DNA of 52,646 nucleotides, from NCBI GenBank assembly GCA_020696855.1, contig JAJFMT010000030.1, positions 1-52,646 of the forward strand, read 5' to 3'. Below the pieces are notes generated by a model. The model had not been told where the DNA came from, searched no databases, and was given only the letters and a program-made list of their open reading frames with translations. This document shows positions 42,611 through 50,617 of this stretch, one piece after another (position 1 is the stretch's first letter; the number at the start of each line of letters is the position of its first letter). Both the position numbers and the translations under genes were made by a program. This DNA comes from Pseudobdellovibrio sp. (GTDB lineage: Bacteria > Bdellovibrionota > Bdellovibrionia > Bdellovibrionales > Bdellovibrionaceae).

Positions 42611-43597
42611 TTAGAATCGCAGAATAGCGGCGCCTGAAGTGAGACCGGCACCGAACGCCGTCACCATTATTAATTGGCCGCGTTTAATTCGTCCATCTTT
42701 GTAAGCGGCATCGAATGCCAAAGGTATAGATGCGGAAGACGTGTTTCCGGTTTCGTGAACCGTCGAAACAATTCTTTCCATCGGGAATTTTAAGAAATTT
42801 GATACAGCTTCAGTAATGCGCATGTTGGCCTGATGTGGAACAACCCAGTCTAACTGGTCAGGTGTAACGCCCGTGTTTTCCATCGCTTCTTTACAGCAAG
42901 CGGCCATTGTGCGGGTCGCGTTTTTAAAGATCTCGCGGCCGTTCATGATCATGTACTGTGACCCTGTATCGATAACTTTTTGTGAAATCGGTTCTTTTGT
43001 TCCGCCGCCTGAAGCCCAAAGCAATTCATAAAGCGAGCCTTCAGCATGGGCTAAAGAGGTCATGATTTCGCCTTTGTCGCCTTCCGGAGAGCGGGAAATA
43101 ATAAAGCAGCCTGCACCGTCACCGAATAAAATGCAGGTTTCACGGTCTTTGTAATTTAACATTCTAGTTAAATTCTCAGAGCCGATGATCATGACATTTT
43201 TGTAAACGCCGGTACGAACGAACTGGTCTGCAATGTGTAAGCTGTAAATGAAACCTGAGCAGGCTGCGTTCAAATCAAAAGACATAACGTTTTTAGCGCC
43301 GAGCTTCTTTTGTACTAAACATGCAGTAGCAGGCATTTTGTAATCGCCAGAGATTGTGGCGACACAAATCATATCGATATCTTCGATTTTTAAATTAGCA
43401 TCTTCCAACGCGCGCTGAGCGGCGCGAACGCACATGTCTGAGTTACCTTCCTCATCTGCTAAGACGTGACGGTTGACGATACCTGTGCGCTGTACGATCC
43501 ATTCATGTGAAGTCTCAACAATCTTTTCTAGATCGTGATTGCTGAGTATTTTCTCAGGTAGGTATGATCCGACTCCGGAAACTTTACTTCTGTACAT
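42611..43597 (-). CDS. fabH: beta-ketoacyl-ACP synthase III
   Basis: Starts fatty-acid chains by condensing an acyl-CoA with malonyl-ACP. The Cys-His-Asn triad is complete: Cys113 (NAACSGF), His in VVPHQANMRI, Asn in ETGNTSSAS. The primer (acetyl or branched) cannot be read from sequence; a leucine dehydrogenase lies at 46079, which would fit branched primers. 328 aa. 20 bases after rpmF, with no plsX between. Confidence 0.96.
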   Translation of the reverse strand: MYRSKVSGVGSYLPEKILSNHDLEKIVETSHEWIVQRTGIVNRHVLADEEGNSDMCVRAAQRALEDANLKIEDIDMICVATISGDYKMPATACLVQKKLGAKNVMSFDLNAACSGFIYSLHIADQFVRTGVYKNVMIIGSENLTRMLNYKDRETCILFGDGAGCFIISRSPEGDKGEIMTSLAHAEGSLYELLWASGGGTKEPISQKVIDTGSQYMIMNGREIFKNATRTMAACCKEAMENTGVTPDQLDWVVPHQANMRITEAVSNFLKFPMERIVSTVHETGNTSSASIPLAFDAAYKDGRIKRGQLIMVTAFGAGLTSGAAILRF

Positions 43598-43617
43598 GAT
43601 GGCTTCCTAAATTCTAA

Positions 43618-43809
43618 TTACTTAGATTTAGAGGCGCTGATTTGTTTCCCTTTGTAATAAAGAGCTCCATCAGCAGCTTTAAAAGCGCGGTGTGGGCGAA
43701 CTAATTCTCCAGATTTTTTATCTAAAGCCATCGCTGGCGTGCTTAAAGCATCATGTGAACGGCGCATGTCGCGGCGCGACTTGGACGTCTTCTTCTTAGG
43801 TGTTGGCAT
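43618..43809 (-). CDS. rpmF: ribosomal protein L32, zinc-free form
   Basis: 63-residue large-subunit protein starting [20 protein letters not shown], the usual L32 start. The four Cys of the zinc-binding form are absent ([21 protein letters not shown] in their place), so it is the Cys-minus type. AGGA ribosome-binding site. Between yceD and fabH, the standard place. Confidence 0.95.
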   Translation of the reverse strand: MPTPKKKTSKSRRDMRRSHDALSTPAMALDKKSGELVRPHRAFKAADGALYYKGKQISASKSK

Positions 43810-43865
43810 TTTATCCTCCGCAAAAGTGTTATTTTATCTACTAAACTTAACTTAAAATCAACGGC

Positions 43866-44396
43866 TTAATTCAGTTTAAGACCCTTTAGGGCCTGAAACG
43901 GATTCGGCTTCTTATCTTCGCCCATTTTCTCATCATAAATGAAAGCATCGGTGCTCTCAGTTTTCTGACAACTGTCACAGTAAGCGACAAAAGGTATTTC
44001 CAGTGCAATAGCCTCGTGCACAAATTCGCCCACATCAAATTGCTGCTTATTGTATTCGGTTACCGAGACTTCGTCCGTCGAATCGCCCATCATGACGTGA
44101 GATTTCGAGTACTTGCCTGTGCGGTCCTGTTCTTGGTGAGGGATCAGAATCTCATTTAAGTTTTTTTTGATTTTTTGATCAAATTCTTCGGCACAGCGAG
44201 AGCATTGTTCACGTCTTTTGGTCGAAAGGTTTCCGGTAACCGTAAAGTCTTTCGTGTTCAGCGGTTTAATAAACATATGAACGCTGTACTCATTATTTTG
44301 AATCAAATCCGTCAGCACTTCATTTAGCTCAGCAGTGTTGCGGTTGTAATCGTAATTTTGGCCTTCTTCAGGCACTTCATTGAGTTTGATTTTCAT
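43866..44396 (-). CDS. yceD: YceD/DUF177 protein
   Basis: 176-residue protein encoded upstream of rpmF in most bacteria and linked to 23S rRNA or ribosome assembly. Two Cys-x2-Cys pairs (EQCSRCAEEF, YCDSCQKT) could bind zinc. LNEILIPHQEQD and DVGEFVHEAIALEIPFVAYC are the family blocks. It heads the fatty-acid run. A promoter lies so near the ATG that the message should be leaderless; no Shine-Dalgarno is visible. Confidence 0.88.
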   Translation of the reverse strand: MKIKLNEVPEEGQNYDYNRNTAELNEVLTDLIQNNEYSVHMFIKPLNTKDFTVTGNLSTKRREQCSRCAEEFDQKIKKNLNEILIPHQEQDRTGKYSKSHVMMGDSTDEVSVTEYNKQQFDVGEFVHEAIALEIPFVAYCDSCQKTESTDAFIYDEKMGEDKKPNPFQALKGLKLN

Positions 44397-44405
44397 AAGA
44401 GAATC

Positions 44406-44434
44406 GTTCTACTAGACGGGGGGAAACAGGTCAA
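44406..44434 (-). promoter_or_regulatory. sigma70-like promoter for yceD and the fab run
   Basis: On the minus strand TTGACC (44434-44429), 17 bases, TAGAAC (44411-44406); nine bases remain to the yceD ATG, so the untranslated leader would be about two to four bases. Confidence 0.5.
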
Positions 44435-44491
44435 ATCTAATCGGTTTTTCTTGAGAAAATAGAGAGCTTTTATGTGCGATTTACCCGGTGT

Positions 44492-45094
44492 TTATTCTGC
44501 CGACCAACCGTAATTAAAGCTGACACTCAGCCTTGGTTTTTTGGTCTCATTACGAGGGACTTCGTGACGAAGCCAGCTTTCAAACAAGATAAGATCACCG
44601 GCACGGGGCTGTAAACTAACGTATCTTTGATTAGCCTTTTTGGCAGACTGTTTAACGACTGGCGCGTTCATAAAAAAGCCTAAGCGCGGGTCTTCAAATT
44701 TTATGGAGCTGCAGCCTGGGGGAGTCTGTAGATAATAGGTGCCGCTAATCACTGAGTGGGGATGGATATGAGCCGTATGCTGGGCTCCGGGTCTCATAAT
44801 ATTGACCCACATGGAGTTCATCTTCAAGGCGCCTCTGGGTAAATGATAATCCAGGGACTTGGCGTACTTCATTACATGGGAGTCTATCTTTTTTTGCAGT
44901 TTTTCGAACTCGGAAGAAAGGCGGTAAAGCTGATCCCAGCTGCCGTAGGATGTATACGAGCTATGGTAATTTTGCTTAGACCATTCGCGGCCGGCCCCAT
45001 CGGCTTTTTCGATTTGTGCGGACTCTTCGATAAGCGAAGCCAGGTTTGTTTTGATTTTCGACTGGTAAACTTGGGTAATAAATAAACTGTGCAT
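44492..45094 (-). CDS. putative 2OG-Fe(II) oxygenase, TIGR02466 type
   Basis: 200-residue soluble protein with the jelly-roll pattern of the TIGR02466 family, presumed iron and 2-oxoglutarate dioxygenases. NSMWVNIMRPGAQHTAHIHPHS (split around residue 100-114) holds a His-x-His pair (109, 111) as likely ligands, His177 (WLRHEVPRN) the distal one and Arg188 (PRLSVSFNY) the 2-oxoglutarate anchor. Substrate unknown. GGAAG before the ATG. Divergent from two small exported proteins; the gap contains a CTTAAG-centred imperfect palindrome near 45142-45156. Confidence 0.75.
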   Translation of the reverse strand: MHSLFITQVYQSKIKTNLASLIEESAQIEKADGAGREWSKQNYHSSYTSYGSWDQLYRLSSEFEKLQKKIDSHVMKYAKSLDYHLPRGALKMNSMWVNIMRPGAQHTAHIHPHSVISGTYYLQTPPGCSSIKFEDPRLGFFMNAPVVKQSAKKANQRYVSLQPRAGDLILFESWLRHEVPRNETKKPRLSVSFNYGWSAE

Positions 45095-45235
45095 TTGGCT
45101 TCCGGTGATGGTCTTTATTTGGCTCTGTATATAAACTAGACAGGCTTAAGCTGTCCAACTTGTGTTAAAACGATGAAAAAAATATCTATCTGTGGCACTC
45201 TGCTTGCTCTTACTTACGGCGATAAAGAGGTACTT

Positions 45236-45553
45236 ATGAAATTAGCTTACATTTTTTCTGCAGCTCTATTGGTTTTCAGCTTCAATTTACAGGCTGAACA
45301 GACGCCAGCCAAATCCGCTGAAGAAGAGCTGCCGATTGTTGAATTTGAAACGAAAAAGCAGGTTCAGATCGAAGACGAGACTCTTCTTAAGAAAAAGAAG
45401 AAGCAGGGCAATCAGTTGGTTCTCAGCGACAGCGCTAATGCGGACTTAAACCTGAGTGTTGTTATTGCCAAGAAATCAAAGGCTAAATCTTCAGAACAGG
45501 TTCAAGAAGAAGACTTTAGTCGTCTTGATCGCGAGCTTGAAGTATTGAAATAA
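45236..45553 (+). CDS. small exported protein
   Basis: 105 residues: signal peptide MKLAYIFSAALLVFSFNLQA, then an acidic stretch, a run of five Lys and a helical acidic C-terminus (EEDFSRLDRELEVLK). The ATG at 45236 has AAAGAGG eight bases upstream; a frame extends 63 bases further back but has no ribosome-binding site. No Cys. Not recognised. Six bases before the next gene, so co-transcribed. Confidence 0.6.
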   Translation: MKLAYIFSAALLVFSFNLQAEQTPAKSAEEELPIVEFETKKQVQIEDETLLKKKKKQGNQLVLSDSANADLNLSVVIAKKSKAKSSEQVQEEDFSRLDRELEVLK

Positions 45554-45559
45554 TGGGAA

Positions 45560-45982
45560 ATGCCCGTTCGAATTAAGCTCTTCCTTACGTTGCTTTTTGC
45601 TACATTCCTGTGGCCCAATGTCTCTTTTTGTGGCCCAATGCATGAAAACATATCTGTTGTACTTAAACTGACCGGAGATTTAACCGGTCAGTTTGATCTT
45701 TCTGGCCCACTTAACCAGATAATTAAGTCAGAAACAGAAGCCTCCGGCGGTTGCGAGGCACAGTTGTTATTCCGGAAAGTTAAGTCAAAAGGAAAGCAGA
45801 TGCTGGAGGCCTGGCCTACGTTTATCTGCACTCGCGACGGGCAGAAAAAAACTTACAAACTGCACAGAAGTTACCTGGACCCGGCTCTGGAAACTCAGCA
45901 AGTCACTCTCAAATATCTCGATGAAAAAATTCAAAATGTTTCGATGGAATTCCGCGATTTATCCCTGCAAAAAGGCAAATAA
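45560..45982 (+). CDS. small exported protein
   Basis: 140 residues with a signal peptide (MPVRIKLFLTLLFATFLWPNVSF). Mature part: VVLKLTGDLTGQFDLSGPLNQ, GGCEAQLLFRK, AWPTFICTRDG, with strand-like periodicity and a lone pair of Cys likely to form a disulfide. No family recognised. The 96-base region after it carries the promoter of the dehydrogenase gene. Confidence 0.6.
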   Translation: MPVRIKLFLTLLFATFLWPNVSFCGPMHENISVVLKLTGDLTGQFDLSGPLNQIIKSETEASGGCEAQLLFRKVKSKGKQMLEAWPTFICTRDGQKKTYKLHRSYLDPALETQQVTLKYLDEKIQNVSMEFRDLSLQKGK

Positions 45983-46078
45983 TTTAATTTTGTTTCGCAA
46001 AGTGTAACGGCTAGTTTTTTACGGGGAAAATGACACACTCGTAGCTCTCATTCACATACGGAGTAAGGAGTTCGAAAC

Positions 46079-47194
46079 ATGGGGCCATTTGAGTTCATCA
46101 AAAAGCACGGCGAACATGAAGAAGTTGTTTTCTGTTACGACGCCAATGTCGGATTAAAAGCAATCATTGCCATTCACAACACATCACTGGGGCCTGCGCT
46201 TGGCGGAACCCGCATGTGGAATTACAAAACCGAGGAAGAAGCGCTGACAGATGTTCTGCGTTTATCAAAGGGCATGACTTATAAAGCGGCGGCAGCCGGA
46301 TTAAATCTTGGCGGCGGAAAAGCGGTCATCATCGGTGATCCGCGTACGCAAAAAACGGAAGGGCTTTTCCGTGCGTTCGGCCAATATGTGAATTCACTTA
46401 ACGGAAAATACATTACGGCTGAAGACGTCGGTACCGGCGTTCAGGACATGGAACACGTTTACATGGAAACGCAATGGGTAACCGGAATCCCGAAAGACTT
46501 CGGTGGTTCAGGCGATCCGTCTCCTTACACTGCACATGGTGTGTTGATGGGGATCAAAGCGGCTGCACACGAAAAACTTGGAACAGATTCTTTAAAAGGA
46601 ATGCGTGTAGCGGTTCAGGGTCTTGGAAACGTTGGATCAAATCTTGTTAAATATTTATACGAAGAAGGCGCAAAAATTATCGTATCTGACATCGATCAGT
46701 TACGGGTCAAACATCACCACGACGCTTACAAATGCGAAGTTGTGGCTCCAGACCAGATTCTGGGTGTTGAATGTGAAATTCAGGCACCATGCGCACTGGG
46801 CGCTGTTGTTAATGATCAGACGATTACTCAGTTTAAGTGTAAAGTGATCGCGGGCGGAGCCAACAATCAGTTAGCAGAGCCTCGCCACGGTGATCAGTTG
46901 CGTGAACTGGGAATTCTTTATGCTCCGGACTACGTTGTAAATGCCGGCGGCTTAATGAACGTTTTTGTCGAGCTTGAAGGATACTCTCCGGACCGTGCGT
47001 TTGAAAAAACACGCAAAGTTTATGACAATGTTAAAAAGGTAATTGAAATCGCTAAGCGCGATAACATCGGTACGCATACGGCAGCTGACCGTGTTGCAGA
47101 AGAGCGAATTGAAACAATCGGACGTCTGAAACAAAAGCATCCGGGTAAATCAAGCCGTTCGTTCACTACTTTAAAAGAAGTTTATAACAGATAA
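46079..47194 (+). CDS. leucine dehydrogenase (Glu/Leu/Phe/Val dehydrogenase family)
   Basis: NAD-dependent oxidative deamination of branched-chain amino acids to 2-oxo acids. Lys69 (GMTYKAA) and Lys81 (GGGKAVI) match the substrate and catalytic lysines of Bacillus leucine dehydrogenase, and [14 protein letters not shown] is typical of that branch. NAD-binding loop GLGNVGSNL around residue 182. 371 aa. AAGGAG ribosome-binding site. It would supply branched oxo acids for branched fatty-acid primers or catabolism. Valine or phenylalanine specificity cannot be excluded. Ten bases upstream of the YfgM-like gene. Confidence 0.9.
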   Translation: MGPFEFIKKHGEHEEVVFCYDANVGLKAIIAIHNTSLGPALGGTRMWNYKTEEEALTDVLRLSKGMTYKAAAAGLNLGGGKAVIIGDPRTQKTEGLFRAFGQYVNSLNGKYITAEDVGTGVQDMEHVYMETQWVTGIPKDFGGSGDPSPYTAHGVLMGIKAAAHEKLGTDSLKGMRVAVQGLGNVGSNLVKYLYEEGAKIIVSDIDQLRVKHHHDAYKCEVVAPDQILGVECEIQAPCALGAVVNDQTITQFKCKVIAGGANNQLAEPRHGDQLRELGILYAPDYVVNAGGLMNVFVELEGYSPDRAFEKTRKVYDNVKKVIEIAKRDNIGTHTAADRVAEERIETIGRLKQKHPGKSSRSFTTLKEVYNR

Positions 47195-47204
47195 GGAAAT
47201 TTTT

Positions 47205-47903
47205 ATGACAAAAGCATTGGAAGCAAACTGGAAGATTCTTGTAGGTGTGTTCGCCGCACTTGTAATCGGTGGGGCTGCTGTTGCCTTCACTGGCCACTTT
47301 TCTGCTGAAAAAGAAAAGAAAGCGCAGGAAGCATACTTTAACGTTGAGAAGAAACTTTACGAATTAAAAGCAAAGCAGGCCAACCCTCCGGCCGGTGACG
47401 CGAAAACGGCTGAAGCTAAAAAGAACGAGCCGGTTGATTTTACGACTGTAAAAAAAGATTTAGAAAAAGTAATGGCTGATTATCCTCGTTCAGTAGCGGC
47501 GCAGATGGCAGCATTGCATTTAGCCGGACTCATGACTGAAGAGAAAAAGTTTGATGAGGCTCTTTCAACTCTGCAAAAAGTTGAAAGCAAAGAGAAAGGT
47601 CTTGTTAACACTTTGATACAACAGCAAATCGGTCAGTTACTGGCAGATAAAGACAAATGCACTGAAGCGATTGGCGTATGGCAGAAAATTCTGGACCGCA
47701 AAGAAGCAGCCTTTATTCACTCTGAACTGAAGCTGCAACAGGCTTTATGTTATTCAAAAACAAATGATCTGAAAAAAGCTGAAGAGATTTTAACTAATTT
47801 AGCGGCCCAGGCACCTAACGAAAGCATGGGTCAGTCGACAACTGCTAAAGAAGCCGAAAAATATTTACGATTAATCCAGTTCAAGAAAGCAAGCGGTACT
47901 TAA
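47205..47903 (+). CDS. YfgM-like membrane-anchored TPR protein
   Basis: 232 residues: one membrane anchor (about 9-30, ILVGVFAALVIGGAAVAFTGHF) and a periplasmic helical part with TPR-like repeats (MAALHLAGLMTEEKKFDEALSTLQ, ELKLQQALCYSKTNDLKKAEEIL reduced to their patterns). This is the architecture of YfgM, a periplasmic chaperone-network protein at the Sec translocon. Its place directly before bamB matches E. coli (yfgM-bamB), strengthening the call. A Lys/Ala/Pro-rich linker lies at about 52-75. Confidence 0.8.
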   Translation: MTKALEANWKILVGVFAALVIGGAAVAFTGHFSAEKEKKAQEAYFNVEKKLYELKAKQANPPAGDAKTAEAKKNEPVDFTTVKKDLEKVMADYPRSVAAQMAALHLAGLMTEEKKFDEALSTLQKVESKEKGLVNTLIQQQIGQLLADKDKCTEAIGVWQKILDRKEAAFIHSELKLQQALCYSKTNDLKKAEEILTNLAAQAPNESMGQSTTAKEAEKYLRLIQFKKASGT

Positions 47904-47905
47904 GA

Positions 47906-49060
47906 TTGCTTTCAGTTAAATATTTTTCTCTTGCGTTTTCTGTCGCTTTAATCGGTGCTGCCGGATTATTGTCCGGCTGTGCGACGGTCGATTCTTCTAA
48001 GCCGGATTTAAAAGTTTCTGCTTTCTGGGTGCAAGATACCCTGGCCGAAAAGAATTATCAGTTCAGAAAAGTAAACCGCATGACTCCGGTTGTTTATAAA
48101 AAAACAATTGTTGTAGGAAATGCTCTGGACGGAATTGTTTCTTACGACCTTGAGACAAAAAATGAAAAATGGCGTATTGCCATTCCTCGCGGTGTAGAAG
48201 CCAGCGGCGCTGCCATCCGCGATACTTTGTTCGTGGGGGGATTAGACGGAAAGTTGTATTCGGTGAATCTTCCTGATGGCCGTATCAACTGGACATTCGA
48301 TACAAAAACCGAAGTCGTTTCAGAACCGTTGTTAGATGAAGGTGTTTTGTATTTCATGGCTGGTTCTCAGTCGATGTACGCTGTCGACGGAGTTTCAGGC
48401 AAGCAAATGTGGAGTTACTCTCGCCAGGATACCAGCAGTAACATGACAGTGCGCGGAGGCTCGAAGCCGGCGCTTGTTGGCGGGATGCTTTACGTAGGTT
48501 TCAGCGATGGGTCTCTGGTGGCTCTTAATGCACAGACGGGGACAGAGCAGTGGGAGATCACTTTAAACCGAAATACAAAGTTTAAAGATATCGATTCGAG
48601 CCCGGTTGTTTCTGACGATGTACTTTTGATTAACAGCTATGACGACAAACTTTACTGTATTTCAAAAAACAAAGGTGAAATCATCTGGTCAGTTCCTTAC
48701 GGCGGTTCAAGTACCCCTTTAGTTATTGAGGATAAAGTTTATACGACGTCTTCTCGCGGTGAACTGCTGGCTTTAAGTAAAAAAGACGGAAGTCTTCTTT
48801 GGAAGCGCGATACAAAGATGGGAATCTACACAGATCCGATTAACTTTAACAATCTGTTAGTCAGCGGTGAGTCCCAGGGAAAACTTATGTTTTTTGAAAA
48901 AGATTCAGGAAAAGTTTTGGGTTCATTCGAGCCCGGCCGCGGTGTGTTTTCCAAACCGGCTGTTCATGAAGGTCATTTGTACTTTATATCGGGAGAGGCA
49001 AACGTTTACGGAGTCAGTGCTGAGTTTCCTACTCGTCATGAAATCCCTTATTTGAGGTAG
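47906..49060 (+). CDS. bamB: outer-membrane assembly lipoprotein BamB
   Basis: Lipoprotein of the Bam complex that inserts beta-barrels into the outer membrane. Lipobox LSGC with Cys25, then an eight-bladed propeller built of PQQ-like repeats (VYKKTIVVGNALDGIVSYDLETKNEKW, LFVGGLDGKLYSVNLPDGRINW-type blades reduced to their pattern). 384 aa, near the 390 of E. coli. TTG start two bases after the yfgM-like stop; no Met codon occurs before the lipobox, so the TTG is needed. der, usual next gene in E. coli, is absent. Confidence 0.92.
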   Translation: MLSVKYFSLAFSVALIGAAGLLSGCATVDSSKPDLKVSAFWVQDTLAEKNYQFRKVNRMTPVVYKKTIVVGNALDGIVSYDLETKNEKWRIAIPRGVEASGAAIRDTLFVGGLDGKLYSVNLPDGRINWTFDTKTEVVSEPLLDEGVLYFMAGSQSMYAVDGVSGKQMWSYSRQDTSSNMTVRGGSKPALVGGMLYVGFSDGSLVALNAQTGTEQWEITLNRNTKFKDIDSSPVVSDDVLLINSYDDKLYCISKNKGEIIWSVPYGGSSTPLVIEDKVYTTSSRGELLALSKKDGSLLWKRDTKMGIYTDPINFNNLLVSGESQGKLMFFEKDSGKVLGSFEPGRGVFSKPAVHEGHLYFISGEANVYGVSAEFPTRHEIPYLR

Positions 49061-49063
49061 TTT

Positions 49064-49453
49064 GTGAGTAAAATTATGAGAAATATGTTTTTAACGTTTG
49101 CTTGTTTGGGTGTATTCGCTTGTGCGAATCAGGCTTGTAAAATCGAAGAAAGAAAAGACATTGTCATGACTGGAAACGAAAAGACGACTTCGCAGAAAAA
49201 AGATCTTACGAGCCGTGTATTTGTCTACAAACTGGACGGTTCATTACAGTGTGAGCAAGGCGGTAAAGTCAGCCTTGATACTATGAAAAAAGAACTCGAT
49301 GGAATCGAAGTTTTTTCTTCAGAGAACAAGCATGACGGGATGATGCGAATTCAGGTTTGCGGTGCTCCGACAGGTTTTTCTAACGTGTATGAAATCGATC
49401 AGAAAGACCTCGAGAAAGCTTTGAAGCTCGGCTTCAAAAAGTGGATGAACTAG
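49064..49453 (+). CDS. small lipoprotein or periplasmic protein
   Basis: 129 residues. GTG start with GAGG seven bases upstream, three bases after bamB. The signal ends in VFAC (Cys20), an imperfect lipobox because of Phe at -2. The mature part has Cys25, and a pair in LQCEQGG and VCGAPTGF; it ends in a helix (KDLEKALKLGFKKWMN). No family recognised; co-expression with bamB is likely. Confidence 0.65.
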   Translation: MSKIMRNMFLTFACLGVFACANQACKIEERKDIVMTGNEKTTSQKKDLTSRVFVYKLDGSLQCEQGGKVSLDTMKKELDGIEVFSSENKHDGMMRIQVCGAPTGFSNVYEIDQKDLEKALKLGFKKWMN

Positions 49454-49468
49454 TTACGTCTTTTCTTA

Positions 49469-50563
49469 CTAAAAATCCGTGCGGTTGATTTTTTTGATCC
49501 ACGGGGAGTCCAGATATCCTTTTCCAATTCTCAATTCAACTTCCTTTGCACCGGCCATTTGATTGTATTTGTCGTACGAAATCTGAAGGGTTGAAGGAAA
49601 ATTATCATAGGGTTGAGGATTTTCAAACTTAACAGAAAGATAGTATTTTGTTGTCGTGCCGCCTTTTCTGGTTCTTTTTACACGAAAAAAGCGATCAGTG
49701 ACTTTTGCTTGCAGGACTTTAGTTTCTGATTTGTCTAAGTGAGTATTGAGATCTGATGCGAAGTTGACCCCGCCCAACGGCAGAGAAAAACACAGAACAA
49801 AAAAGCTTTCGATCAGAATTCTGTGGCTTCGGGAAGACCCGCGTATAAAAAGAAAAATCAGAAACAATAAAAAAACCGCTGCGAAGCTGCCTAGCACCAG
49901 GCCCTTTTGGAAAATTTGAGACTTGTAAATGTGTATATCTTCAGGAAACCACATAAATTCAAAAAAGCCGGTAAACGCATAAGCTGCGAGTGACCAGATA
50001 AGGCCTTCAATAATTAAAACCTTAAACTGAAAGCGATCCGAAATAAATTGCGGCTTAAATCTGCCCAGGTCTGATATTTGTCTGAAGAGCTTGATAGCGG
50101 CTTCAGCTGCGTTAATTTCCGGGACGGGAAGACTACCTTTATAGCGAATCGTTAAAGTAAATCCGTCGCAAAAGATATAATCACAACCAAGTAAAAATTG
50201 TTCTTTAACGAGTTTTCGGGTCGCCTGATCTAACTTAACTTCTGCCCTGAATGCAGAGCAATCTGTAGCTAAATAGTAAGATTGATCAAACGCTTCGTCA
50301 CCGGTTTGAAACTCTTCTGCCAGCCCTAAAGTTTTGAAGAGCCGGTCCAGTGATCCTTCTTTAGTAATTTTGAATACAGAACCGCACTCGAACGGTATTT
50401 TGATATCAGTCGCGGTAATATTGGTTTTATTACGGTGTTCTTTTACAAGATACGGGACGCCTTCAAACTCTCTATCAAAACTGCTTTTGCGCTGAAAGTG
50501 CTTTCCGAAAAATCTGATAACAAACGCAATGACAGTAATTATAATCTTGATCAGTAACCACAT
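49469..50563 (-). CDS. membrane protein of unknown function
   Basis: 364 residues: an N-terminal hydrophobic segment (about 1-19), a soluble mixed domain (20-175) with Cys60, Cys101 and the CDYIFCDG pair, then four hydrophobic segments (about 180-280), and a C-terminal soluble domain (about 285-364) with TRKGGTTTKYYLSVKFENP, a beta-strand pattern seen in DUF3592-type domains. I cannot name it. No Shine-Dalgarno precedes the ATG; a long hairpin stands eight bases upstream. Convergent with the lipoprotein gene at 49453. Confidence 0.65.
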   Translation of the reverse strand: MWLLIKIIITVIAFVIRFFGKHFQRKSSFDREFEGVPYLVKEHRNKTNITATDIKIPFECGSVFKITKEGSLDRLFKTLGLAEEFQTGDEAFDQSYYLATDCSAFRAEVKLDQATRKLVKEQFLLGCDYIFCDGFTLTIRYKGSLPVPEINAAEAAIKLFRQISDLGRFKPQFISDRFQFKVLIIEGLIWSLAAYAFTGFFEFMWFPEDIHIYKSQIFQKGLVLGSFAAVFLLFLIFLFIRGSSRSHRILIESFFVLCFSLPLGGVNFASDLNTHLDKSETKVLQAKVTDRFFRVKRTRKGGTTTKYYLSVKFENPQPYDNFPSTLQISYDKYNQMAGAKEVELRIGKGYLDSPWIKKINRTDF

Positions 50564-50570
50564 TTAACTA

Positions 50571-50613
50571 TGGTGGCATTTGAACAGCTTAACTGTCATT
50601 CAAATTGCCACCA
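50571..50613 (-). terminator. long intercistronic hairpin
   Basis: Fills nearly the whole 54-base gap between the oligopeptidase stop and the membrane-protein start. TGGTGGCA (50571-50578) with TGCCACCA (50606-50613), then TTTGAA (50579-50584) with TTCAAA (50599-50604), one bulged T, and a small CAG/CTG tip. No T-run. May separate the two messages or hide the start of the membrane-protein gene. Confidence 0.5.
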
Positions 50614-50617
50614 GGTC

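Noticed and set aside
45173-45235. Longer start at 45173 for the small exported protein
   Set aside because: A good signal peptide and ribosome-binding site belong to the ATG at 45236; the upstream part looks like leader.
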